From the NCBI RefSeq assembly GCF_018143015.1, contig NC_054748.1:11522967-11586966 (forward strand): DNA of 64,000 bases, given 5' to 3'. The translations under genes were made by a program, and so were the position numbers. Below, piece by piece: positions 34,101 through 44,200 of the stretch. This DNA comes from Lytechinus variegatus. Its lineage: Eukaryota > Echinodermata > Echinoidea > Temnopleuroida > Toxopneustidae. The notes below the pieces were generated by a model that saw nothing but the letters and a program-made list of their open reading frames with translations, was not told the DNA's origin and did no database searches. How positions within the stretch are numbered: position 1 is the first letter of the stretch; each line of letters begins with the position of its first letter.

Positions 34101-35775
34101 CATGGATAGTTGACTCACTCATCAACTCACTTGGTTCCTCCTGAATGATGACATCATCCTGGCTGTGTGGCTGGGATACATCATTCGGTATCTTTTCGTC
34201 TGGTACTTGAGTAACGCCTGACAAATCATCTTCTGTGGTCTCCGACGATGAGGGCGTACTCTGCTCTCTTACAGGTGTCTCCTTTATGTCATCAGGATCA
34301 CTGTCACAGGGAGATCTATCCTCCTTGATGGATGACTCGCCGTCACTCGCCTCAGTGTAGATCCAGTTCTGATCCTCATCTCCAGGTTTCCTGGCACCTG
34401 TAATATTTCCGATGACTAAATCATACAACGGGTTATCAACACATAATGCTGTCACATTACCTTGGAAATATGGGGTACTAATATACAGCCTTGCCTCTAG
34501 CATCCGTCTAATTGTTCGGTCAATTAGCATACATAGCTTTGTTTTTCCTGTAAACTGAGCCTTCTCCACTAAATCCGTACGAACAATCACGCAACTACAA
34601 CCTGAATCGCGCAAAACTGTTATTTTCTTGCCATTTATAATGCCATCACAAGTGGGCATATCTGATTCTACTGTGCAAGCCGTATAAAGCAACGGAATTT
34701 CATGACCACACTGCAGCTTTACCGTAGCTGAATCGGGACCAACATCTTGCGTTTGCGGTGTTGACGTATCCGGACATACGCCGACTACGCATGCGTTCAC
34801 AGATTGCTTACGCGAATCCGAGCTTAACTTGCCTGACCCGTCTCTCGAATTACTGCCCTTTTTGTTTGGACACCTAGCCATAAAATGACCTGATTTACCG
34901 CAAGTATAGCAAGCTTTTGGATTAGGACTTTTGTCGCTCCAGTCCTTACTTTTACCATCTCTCAATTTGCGAGCATTTTCTTCACGGCGTGCGCGTCTAC
35001 CGAAGTCAGTTGTAGCTGACACATGCGCACTCCTATATTGCTCAGCTAGCAAAATTAGCTCTGGAATGTTTTCAGGATTTCTCTCCCGCATAAATACAGA
35101 CAATGAACGCTCCGAGGTCTCGTAAATGTGTTCACGAACTATTACATCCAACAACGCATCAAATGTCTTTTCTTTGCCGCTCAAATCAATGCAGCGCGTG
35201 ACGTAACGAATCAAACGGTTAGCATATTGGTAATAAGATTCTTCTCCGCCTTTCTTCGCTTCGCGAAAGCGTTTCCAATTTCCTTCACTCGTAAGAGCAA
35301 AGTATTGCAATAGCATATTCTTAAGGAGATCGTAATCGGTTGCCTCCTCTGCGCTTATTGAACAATATACATCTAGGGCGGGACCTGTCAACAAGTTGCC
35401 TAGAGCAGACGCCCAACAATCCTTTGGCCATTTACTCAAAGTTGCATGCCGTTCAAAACGGTCTATGTACGCATCTAGTTCATCCGTTTTTTCTCGGAAC
35501 GCTGGCATACAGGGGATTTTACTAAGACCCTCAGACGATGTCCCAATAACTTTCCTACTTTCACTTATCTTCAAATCTAACTCTTTTTGTTTCGTTACCT
35601 CTTCTAACCTTCTTTGATCATCTTCCCTCCTAAGTCTTCGTTCATCTCTTTCTATCTGTTCGTTTCTACGCTTTTCTTCGAGAACCTTGTCACGTTCTTT
35701 ACAAGCAAATTCTAATAATTCTTTACCCGCTAGTCCACACACTTTACCGAATTCAATAAACTTTTCCAAATCCAT
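31198..35775 (-). CDS. Gag-Pol polyprotein, Gmr1-like, 1525 aa, intact
   Basis: One uninterrupted frame from ATG at 35775 to TGA at 31198. Approximate residues: Gag 1-350, with a charged N-terminal coiled coil (~25-70), a SCAN-like capsid region (~160-250, ending ILLAEQYRSAH) and a zinc knuckle CX2CX4HX4C (CYTCGKSGHFMARC, ~289). Aspartic protease active site DSG (~390) and flap-like LVIGNITGA (~455). Integrase follows protease: HX6H (~670) and CX2C (~706) zinc module, then catalytic D (VDLIGP, ~741), D (SDNGTQF, ~800) and E (ACERFNG, ~836) with exact D-35-E spacing, then a GPY/F module (RGPYEV, ~977). Reverse transcriptase (~1105-1290) has CVDYRKIN, LPFGMVNAP and the catalytic YIDD (~1257). 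RNase H has TDAS (~1408) and ends near FLSRC. There is no envelope gene and no frameshift between gag and pol. All catalytic residues I looked for are present, so it could be active. Confidence 0.97.
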   Translation of the reverse strand: MDLEKFIEFGKVCGLAGKELLEFACKERDKVLEEKRRNEQIERDERRLRREDDQRRLEEVTKQKELDLKISESRKVIGTSSEGLSKIPCMPAFREKTDELDAYIDRFERHATLSKWPKDCWASALGNLLTGPALDVYCSISAEEATDYDLLKNMLLQYFALTSEGNWKRFREAKKGGEESYYQYANRLIRYVTRCIDLSGKEKTFDALLDVIVREHIYETSERSLSVFMRERNPENIPELILLAEQYRSAHVSATTDFGRRARREENARKLRDGKSKDWSDKSPNPKACYTCGKSGHFMARCPNKKGSNSRDGSGKLSSDSRKQSVNACVVGVCPDTSTPQTQDVGPDSATVKLQCGHEIPLLYTACTVESDMPTCDGIINGKKITVLRDSGCSCVIVRTDLVEKAQFTGKTKLCMLIDRTIRRMLEARLYISTPYFQGNVTALCVDNPLYDLVIGNITGARKPGDEDQNWIYTEASDGESSIKEDRSPCDSDPDDIKETPVREQSTPSSSETTEDDLSGVTQVPDEKIPNDVSQPHSQDDVIIQEEPSELMSESTIHEEMEQGAGVETRGTKRRKDRPFMSLGSAKQQECTATREDVIAAQKADATLKKLRDLAEKGESKLVGKNSEVRFYFKNGLLFREYRSLGNTQGKTFTQLLVPKPFRSQVLRLAHDSALAGHLKTRKTIDRILTQFFWPGLQSDVKRYCASCDACQRTMPKGRIGKVPLVIPPLIDTCFKRIAVDLIGPLDPITDRGNRYILTVVDLATRYPEAVALPRIEAERVAEALVEIFSRLGVPNQILSDNGTQFVSGVMKEAARLLGVSQFHTTPYHPMANGACERFNGTLKQMLRRMCQECPKDWDRYLPALLFAYREVPHESLGYSPFELMYGRTVRGPMTILKELWSTEVPEEEVKSIYQYVIDLQERLESTCELARKELTKASTKYKTHFDVKAKERRFECGDQVLLLLPTSSNKLLMHWRGPYEVVKRVARNNYKLMVNGKEKTYHANLLKRYVEREHEDGSQEVSAPADQVAAIHIVDEGDESDGSARIIFPAVEQTESIDDVEFGDDVPVDMRTQMQALFREFTDVMTDVPGKTDIISHSVELTSAEHIRSRPYPVPQALRQTIREEVETMLRMGVIEKSTSPYASPVVIVKKKDGKNRFCVDYRKINAKTVIDNEPIPNIDQLIADIGDAKYFTKIDLSKGYWQIPVVEEDRGKTAFVTPDGQYEFLVLPFGMVNAPAVFTRMMRKVLDELPHVLHYIDDILIYSSSWEEHMEDVRRVLSRLRESHLTARPSKCHAACSSVEFLGHIVGQGEVKPTPEKIKQVLSSSRPTTKREVRSFLGLVGYYRKFIPNMATIATPLSDLTKKNSATKVKWEEAHEHAFQTLKSRLSHFPVLRLPDIDSEFVVRTDASDVGIGAVLMQTHEEKLFPICFASRKLLDRERLYPIVERECLALAWAVKKFAYFLHGRKFTLQTDHFPLAYLSQARLKNPRVLRWALALQSYNFHVEVIKGSDNVGADFLSRCPED

Positions 35776-35848
35776 TCTTTAAATTCTATTTGTTATGAAC
35801 AGTACTGCAATTAATTATTTTTTCTCATCCCAAGGACATGCCCCCATT

Positions 35849-36688
35849 TGTCACAGGCCCAGTGCAAAAGCAAAGGACAAAAATACTCTAGAGAAAAGAT
35901 AATTGCCTATGTACTGTTTACACAACAAATCACGAAAAAGAAAATGGATTGGGATTACAAATCAAATGAAATATCTTTAATTATAATTAAATTCAACACG
36001 TTCACATCTGTGAGTAATATGGCATAGCATCAAAGAATAAATTAATAATGAAAGTTCAATATTCGAATAACATAAAGTCCTTAGCTGTTATCATTTCGTT
36101 GGGGCCCATTGAAGAGAACTGACGAGATTATCGCGATCAATGGCGAATCCGAACATCGATGACTCATCACTATGACGTCACACTGGAGGGCGATTCCCGA
36201 GACTTCTGTCCCGTCCGGAGTTCCCGTACGCACCCTCAGTACTCACTGTTGCTACGGCTCTGCCTTCAGAATCTCAGTACTAAAAACCCACGTATGTGGG
36301 TTAAGAAATACACCATAGAAATCATCTAAAACTCCTTCCTGACATAGCAGCATAAAATACGATTAGCTCGTCGATAAGACAAATCCATATTATGTGTCTG
36401 CTAAAATTATAGCAAAATGAATAAAAACGATGAAGTTGATATTGCCCCTAAGGCGAAAACAAATCGAGATAAATCATGTCAGCTCCATTCAAACCAATAA
36501 AACGTAATGACCAAAATTAATAGGCCTACAGTACACGACGCCTTCAGATCGGGTTTTAGGGCGTAGTTCATTTGCCTAACAAAAGTTTTACTAGTATTTT
36601 GCATATACGTATGCGCTTCGCCTAGACGTGATGTCCAGTCTTTAAGAAAAGCTCTAAATTAGTAAGATTCATACACTTAACCTTGACC
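35849..36688 (-). repeat. 5' LTR of the Gmr1-like element
   Basis: It is nearly identical to 30269-31106. In minus orientation it lies upstream of Gag-Pol and should carry the promoter. The outer end reads TTGACC rather than TTGACA, the one terminal difference between the LTRs. Confidence 0.95.
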
Positions 36689-36693
36689 CATGC

Positions 36694-37065
36694 AATGTTT
36701 TGTTCACATGGTGGCAATTCGCATAAGAATATACGGGCAAATAAAATAATGACTTAGATTTATATAGCGCTTTTTATGAAATCATATCAAAGTGCTTTAC
36801 AATGTGAAAAATACACACAAAAGTAAAATTAGAGATCACTAAGAAAAAAATGATTTTCTCGGAATGTGATGTGGATCTAACCCCTTTTTAAATACGGCCT
36901 TTCATTTGTCAAGATATAGAAATTAAGAGAAAGGTTAATGAAGAGGCACAACCTCCTGGGACCATGGGGCATACATGCGAAGCTGGCATTTTTATCTTGA
37001 TATTTAATGGACTCTTATTGTGCTTTGATACATACATAAATTATAAATGAGATCGTTATCACCCA
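36694..37065. other. Continuation of the interrupted repeat, then an ATATAGCGC-type repeat end
   Basis: 36694-36720 resumes the sequence split by the retrotransposon. TTATATAGCGC and AAAGTGCTTTACA at 36755-36805 are words common to short dispersed repeats (also partly near 11790 and 51465). No gene is seen. Confidence 0.4.
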
Positions 37066-37067
37066 GC

Positions 37068-37070
37068 ACC

Positions 37071-37102
<32 letters not shown>

Positions 37103-37275
37103 AGAAAGAAAGAAAGAAAGAAAGAAGAAAGAAAGAAAGAAGAAAGAAAGAAAGAAAGAAGAAAGAAAGAAAGAAAGAAGAAAGAAAGAAAGAAAGAAAG
37201 GAAGGAAGGAAGGAAGCTTGAAAGAAAGAAAGCTTGAAAGAAAGAAAGAAAAAAAAGAAAAAAACCAAAGAAAGA
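37068..37275. repeat. (GAAA)n microsatellite, about 200 bp
   Basis: Near-perfect AAAG/GAAA repeats with GAAGGAAGG and AAGCTTGAAAG interruptions. Looser GAAA-rich sequence continues at 37420-37560. Lys/Glu- or Phe/Ser-rich frames here are artefacts. Confidence 0.95.
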
Positions 37276-37599
37276 AAGCAACTAAAAAAACTATAAAGAA
37301 AGGGGAAAAAACTATTAAAAAAAATATTATGCACATACAAAACAAAGCAAAAATGGATTATACAACTGTGTTCATATACATAAATTAGAGATTAATATCT
37401 ATTTTCACCCATCAAGACTGAGAAAGAAAAAAAGAATAAAGATAGAAAGAAAGAACGTGAAGAATTAATAAAAGAATTATATAAAGAAAGAAGGAGGAAG
37501 AAAGAAAAAGAACGAATCAAAGAGAGAAAGAAAAATACGAAAGAGAAAGAAAATATCTATAAACAAAATGTAAGCAAGATTTTTTTCTCTCTTTTTTTT

Positions 37600-38270
37600 C
37601 AGGATCCATGCATGGGGAGAGGGCCGGGGGCAGCCGCGCGGCCACGCCCTTTTGATCGCCCGGTGCCCTTTTCGTCTGACCCTGCTTATAAAATATGAAC
37701 CTATAAAATCGCCCCGGAACAATCTTACTATGTTGCATTCATTTTCAGGGAAAAGACCAGACAACTCAAAGTAGTTAGATATTCGTAAGATATTATTTAT
37801 TTTCTTGGAATTCGTCATCACAAAGGACCAGCAAACAGATGACCATATTCGCTCCCTCACACTTAGTGCAGTGTAGAATAAAGCGAGAAAAGAAAAGACA
37901 TTGGACTTTAAATATGACGTCATCATTTACCTTTTTCATATTACCGCTAAACAGTCGTTCTAATTATTGAGCATTTTCATTAATTTTTTCCACAGTGAAA
38001 CGATTAAGTAGTCAAAATAGTGAGCAAACATTAAGTATATTATTATTAAATATTTCATTCTGAAATATGAAAAATAATTTGCAATGAAAAATAGAAATTT
38101 CAAGTTTGAAATTATATTGCACTGTGGGATATGTTTTGATGGTGTATTGATTAAGGTGTGACAACGCTCTCCGACCAAACCACGTGAATGCATTGGGATT
38201 GCATTGAATTGAAAACGTGATGCATGCTAAATAACAGTGCAACGGATGAATCGTGTTCTACGAGCATAAA
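37600..38270. promoter_or_regulatory. Upstream region of CAPRIN1
   Basis: Non-coding. A GC-rich repeat-like patch at 37605-37690 is followed by AT-rich DNA up to the CAPRIN1 start codon at 38271. No clear core promoter motif could be fixed, nor the 5' UTR boundary. Confidence 0.35.
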
Positions 38271-41200
38271 ATGCCCGCTGCTTCGTCAAAACCCGCGCCC
38301 CAAACCACCCCTTTGGAGGGGCAAGACACTGTCAAACAACTTGTCGGGGTGATCGACAAGAAGATCAGGAATCTAGAGAAGAGAAAGGTGAGGAGATTCG
38401 TTTAATTTTCGTGTTATAGCGAAGTTTAGCCATTTTTATTGTCGAGTGTACGTTCATTCATTTTCCATGATTTTGTACTGGTGCGCACGCGCATGACACT
38501 GGAGATATGTGTGGTGCACTGCGGCTTTAATTGACTTTGTACGTAAAAAAGCTAGGACTTTAATAGTCTGTTGAATTTATGATGGTGATCTCTTCTTTGT
38601 ATGTTTGAGTGAATGATTAGTAATATTGTTGTGTTGATAGATGATATAGGCTCGTTGTGTAGATTCATTTAATGTGAAGACACAACGAACGTCATAATAA
38701 TTTCAAATTATATTCACAAAAAGAAAGACAAAAATCAAATTCACCAATGATCAACAAACGCTTATCAGATTCTTATCTAACTTTGTGTTTAACCTCTGTC
38801 CATCATGTCCATGATTTGCCTACCCTTGAGATTGGATGGGGGAAAATGAACCCTTTTACTGGGACTCATTGACACGTGAAAAATATTTGCAGTTTTAATA
38901 ATTGTCCAAGGCAAGGGAACGGCAGTAAATATTAGTTTGCGTCAGCATGCCGCTGAAGAGTTAATTAATTAGGAATGACCTGATCACGCTCATCCACTCA
39001 TGACTGCACGCTGCAGTCCTTTATGCCTTTCCCACCCCCCCCCCCCCCATGATGTTTACCGTCAAAATTTGTGTTATCTGATCAGGAAGATCGGAATGAA
39101 ATTTTGAACATGTTCAAAAATTTCGCAGGTCAAGCCGATCTCAATAATTTTACACAGTTACCCTATCCTTACAACGTCAACGTAATGCTGCTCCTTTCAA
39201 TCAAGATCGTATACGCTCTCCACCGATCTAGTGATCAGGATGTCTGGAGCGGGTGTTTCATGTCATTACATGTAGTTTAATGGCCCCTTTAGTTTGATTG
39301 TGGACATCAACGGAAAGACGACAAAAAATTCAACTTCAGGTCATGACCATGAGATTGACTGGTTAACAAGAAAACTTGTTTGTTGTTCAAATTTTTTAAC
39401 CCCCCCATTAGGAAAATTATGGATCATTCCCTAGTTTAAGGTCCAGGTTTAAGGGGTTCTCCTGGCTAAAAATAATTTGGTCTAAAAAGAAAAGATTAAA
39501 ATCAGACAAATCACTGAAAATTTCATCAAATCGAAGTCAGAATAGGAATTGACCAATGTTATGATATTTTAAAGCTTTTCTTTATTTCATTACAACAGTT
39601 CTATGCATGTCTTCATGAATATGCAATGAGCCAGATGATATCCACAATTAATTTATTCACATTTTTTTCCAACAAGAATGAAAATGATTGGATGGACAAC
39701 TGATTCAATGCACAAGATATTCATGATATATGCAACTTATTTTGTTCCAAGGGAGACATCATGTGCACCCATATTTGAAAATCTCAAATGATTTTGATTT
39801 CATGATTATAAAAAAAGGAAAGTAGAGACATGACATCAATTTTCAAGACTCTTTGAGCATTTAGGGGGTGAAATCGTTTACCCCCCCCCCCCCTCCACAA
39901 CTGCAAAAGCTCCCTGATATCCTAATGTCTGCTGTTTAGTAGAGCATGAAAGAAAACGATGGTAGCACCTAATGATGCAGGGTATGTAAATTGCCCATCA
40001 ATTGAATGGCATGATGAATCATCAAACATGTATGACTAATCACATGCCAGCAAAATATCTACCCACAACACACATCAGTCACACAACAAAGACCCCCTCA
40101 CAGGAGATACAAATTGGCCTACAGGTCAAAATCAACTGATTTGAGGTAAAAATACAAACAAACACTGAGTGTGTTGATAAAGTGGTAGCCGAAGCTAAGC
40201 CAGTGTAGTAATAGTTGCGCTTTGTATCCCTTGGCAAAAAGTGCTATGTAATTCCAACTAATATTACATGTGCTTTGTTTCATGCAAACATGGGCCTATA
40301 TTCTGAAGTGGGATTTAGATTCAACTCTGTTCTAAAGTTGTGGTTTAACTATGGATGGCCAATTGTGACCTAAATCTCTAGAAGTAGATGTCTATTTTGT
40401 ATGAGCCCACTTGACTTACAAATTGTTCTCAACTGTCTGAGAACGATAAATGAGATGGTCGTCTTCACCATTTAAGAAATAAGAATGAGCAAAGAAGAGA
40501 CATGTACATTGAAAACAAAAAATAGATGTCATTTGCTTCCCATTTTATCACAGAGTTAGACCATGTTCTTAGTTAAAGGTAAATGCTAGTTTTGGTAACG
40601 ATATCAAAATGAGTTCGTACAGAATCCAATGAAATGACCACCACGGTGTCTGTTTGTATAAATAAAACGCATGTGCCAAAGAATTCTGGAAGAAATTGTG
40701 TAATTGCTGAGAAATCAGCAAATAAGCACAGGAATCGGGTAGGGCGTCGGGCCCGACGCCCTATGCAATAATTATATATTGTCCCACGTGCGCTTATCTG
40801 TGTTGGGGATCTTCGGTGTGTACATTTTTCAGCGTAGATTTCAAGATTTCACAAAGTTCAGTTAATGTAACTGTACCAGATCTAGATCCTCGATGATATA
40901 CTGACAATTAAGCCTTGTTTTACAGACTTTCTCATGAAATCAGTGTTTACTGCAACTACTGGAATTTCTCTTTAAACCCAACTTCAGACTACAGGCCATA
41001 TTTGATAATGGAATGTATTATTTGTTATTCTTACCACAGACCAAACTAGATGGCTACCGTGAGATGGTAACGAATGGAAAGGGTCTAAATAAGGACCAGG
41101 AGGAAGCTGTTTCACACTTTGAGGAAGTTGGTGCGTCGCTGGAGTTTGCTAAAGAACTCTCCAAGCAGTTCACCACCATCCTCAATGAGGTAGGCTTGGC

Positions 41201-44200
41201 CCCCTTGCCCTTTGACCTTTAACCCCTGACCCTGAATGTTTCCAAGGTCGGGTGTTATATTCTACGTGAGTAAGTGCAATGATCTTTTTTTCTGAGACGA
41301 TGCAGGTAAGGAGGTTTGCCGTTTTTTAAAAGGCTTGCACCTTTGACCTTTAACCCCTGACCCTGAACGTTTCCATGTTCAGATGTTGTATTCTGCATGA
41401 GTATGTACATATTGTCCTTTTCTCTGAGTCAATGTAGGTAAGGAAGTGTGCTGTATTCACCCTTGACCATTAACCCCTGTGCTGAATTCACCCTTGACCA
41501 TTAACCCCTGACCCTGAATGTTTCCATGTTCAGATGTTGTATTCTATTTCTTCATGAGTATGTTTATTCACTTTATTGTTCTTTTCTCAGAGTTGATATA
41601 TGGGAAGATAAGGATGCTTGTAATCATAATGCCTTTCAGGAACTGTAGTAAATTAGTTCAATAAAAATGAAATTTAATACATAGGTGATATTTTGTACAT
41701 GGTTATTAATATTGTTGAAAATTGCATTATTATTTGTCCTCCAAACCTCATTGACCAATATAATGACATCAAAGAAAATATGAAATGAGATGTAGCAAAC
41801 AATTAAAAAAAAAATTTTAAGGATTTAACACAAATTGAAAAGATTTACAGAATACTGATACTGATTTTACCTAAGTAAACTGAAATTTTAGACTGAATAT
41901 TTGTGTCTCGCTATGTGTGCAGTCACTACAGTGTTTGCATGACTTTGCAAAATTGAGTCAATGGTATTCATTTTGGCGTGTCAAAAACCTTACAACATTG
42001 CATTATCATTCACTTTCATACATTTCTTTGTATGGTTCAAATATACCAAGTCACAATCACAAAACTTCTCTTTGAGTCGTACTGTTTTGGTTTGATGTAA
42101 TACAAACTACATTACAGGATACCATAACAAAACTCTTGAGAAAAATTTGTGAACTTTGATTTACTTTTTCAATTTAAAACGAACATCCTTAATGCACTTT
42201 AAGGGACAAAAGAAAATTGAATTTGTGCTGAGACTTTCAAGATATCTATAACTGAACAATCAACATCTAATTTCAATGCTTGAGATTCTAATTCCAACCA
42301 CATGAAGTATATGTAACAAAATTTGGATGGTGTTTCTGGTCACTTAATATTTCAATTCTTATTGAAACACTGTAAAATGATTTTCAGGAGCGAGTTAGTT
42401 TTCAGGGTTTCAATTTTACAACATGTGAAAGGCACAAGTACCAAAAGGACCTTATAGCTCAGATTTCCTTTTTTTTTTTTAACGGTCAAATATGAACCAA
42501 TGCCTTGGCTTTGGCCCTATTGTATGGAATAGAAACATAGCCATTGATTAGGGATACATGTACATTGGTCTGTAGATCTATGTACATTGTATTCAGGTAA
42601 AGCACTTCCTGCTTTCCCATACAATGTAGAACTCATTGAAATAGGATGGTAGCCAAATCAGGAAATCAAAACATTAACGATTGAACAGCCTTGGAAAAGA
42701 GAGAGAGAGATTTGCCCGTTTATATGACGGTGGTCCTCAAGTCTGCGCACCTAACAACTTAGTTGAAATTTAACATGAATTTTTTATTTCACAAAATCTT
42801 TCAGTTGATAATGTTCCTTATATTATTTTGAGAAAGTGTACCAAATGTCTCATAAAAATTTGAAAGAAACAAAGGATTTTTTTTGGAAAAAACCTTGGGC
42901 AGTCATTTTCAGATTGAAAAAAAAAATTGTACCCCATGTCTGCGCACATATTCACTTTGCACACGATGTAGGGATTTGGATGAGAAAGGCTGCATTTTGA
43001 GGCCGTCACATGGAATGCCCAAAATTATTTTTCCAGCATTTTGAGTCAAATTTTTTAATGAATATCTCTCTATGTATTGCATGTGTAAAGTCTGTGTTCA
43101 TATTATCTGGTTAGCTCATCCGGCCCGAAGGGCAAGATGAGCTTATGCCGTGGCGTGGCGTCCGTCGTCTGTCGTCCGTCCACAATTTCAAAATGCTACT
43201 ACTTTGCCATTTCAAGTCCGATTTCAATTCTGTTTGCTTTATATGATAGCACTAGGTGGGGCATTCAAAACTTCTACACAGACTTTTGAAATTCATTAAA
43301 TATGCTAATTTATGCGCATTTTTAAAAAAATCACAAAAAATGCTACTTCTTCATTTGTGGACCGATTTTGAATTTTTTGCTTCCATCTGGTAGAGCTTCA
43401 AGAGGTTCACCAATCTTCTTCACAGAATTTTGAAATTTTGACCAGAACATTTTTTATGCTAATTTATGCATATTTTTAAAAATTCACATAAAATGCTTCT
43501 CCTTTATTTGTTGACCGATTTTGATTTTTTTTCTTCCATCTGGTAGAGCTTCATGAGGTTCACCAATCTTGTACACAGAATTTTGAAATTTTGACTAGAA
43601 CAATTTTTATGCTAATTTTTTTAAAATCAATTTATTCATATTTTTAAAAATTCACATAAAATGCTTTTTCTTTTGATTGTTAACCGATTTTTACTTTTTC
43701 TTCTTCCATCTTGTAGAAATTTATGAGGTTCACCAAACTTCTGCACAGATTTTTGAAATTTTCAGTAGAAAATTACTTATGCTAATTTATGCGAAATTTA
43801 TTCAGAAATCACAGAAAATGCCTCTTCTTCTTTATTTGTTGACAGATTTTGATATTTTTTCTTCTATCCGGTAGAACTTCAGGAGGCCCACCAAATTTCT
43901 ACACAGAATTTTGAAAATTTTTAGTAGAAAATTATCTTTGCTAATTTATGCAAAATGTATTCATAAATCACAAAAAAAATTCTCTTTATTTGTTGACAGA
44001 TTTTGATTTTTTTTCTTCCATCTGGTAGAGCTGCATGAGGTTCACCAAACTTGTACACAAAATTTTGAAATTTTGTCTGGAAAATTATTTATTCTAATTT
44101 ATACAAAATTTATTCATAAATCACAAAAAAATGTTTTTTCTTCATTTGTTGATCAATTTCTGTTTTGTTTGCTTTATATGGTAGCTCGAGGTGGTGATAC

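Larger units (their letters stand above)
30269..36688 (-). mobile_element. Complete Gmr1-like Ty3/gypsy LTR retrotransposon
   Basis: The element is 6.4 kb in minus orientation, with 838/840-bp LTRs at 30269-31106 (3' LTR) and 35849-36688 (5' LTR) and a single internal Gag-Pol. A 5-bp target duplication CATGC lies at 30264-30268 and 36689-36693. The LTRs differ at only about ten positions by eye, indicating recent insertion. Immediately inside the 5' LTR the minus strand reads AATGGGGGCATGTCCTTGGG, whose TGGGGGCATG is the candidate primer-binding site. The Gag-PR-IN-RT-RH order identifies the Gmr1 lineage. Confidence 0.95.

Noticed and set aside
37004..37388. Lys/Glu-rich (plus) and Phe/Ser/Leu-rich (minus) open frames
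   Set aside because: They are translations of a GAAA tetranucleotide repeat in several frames at once.
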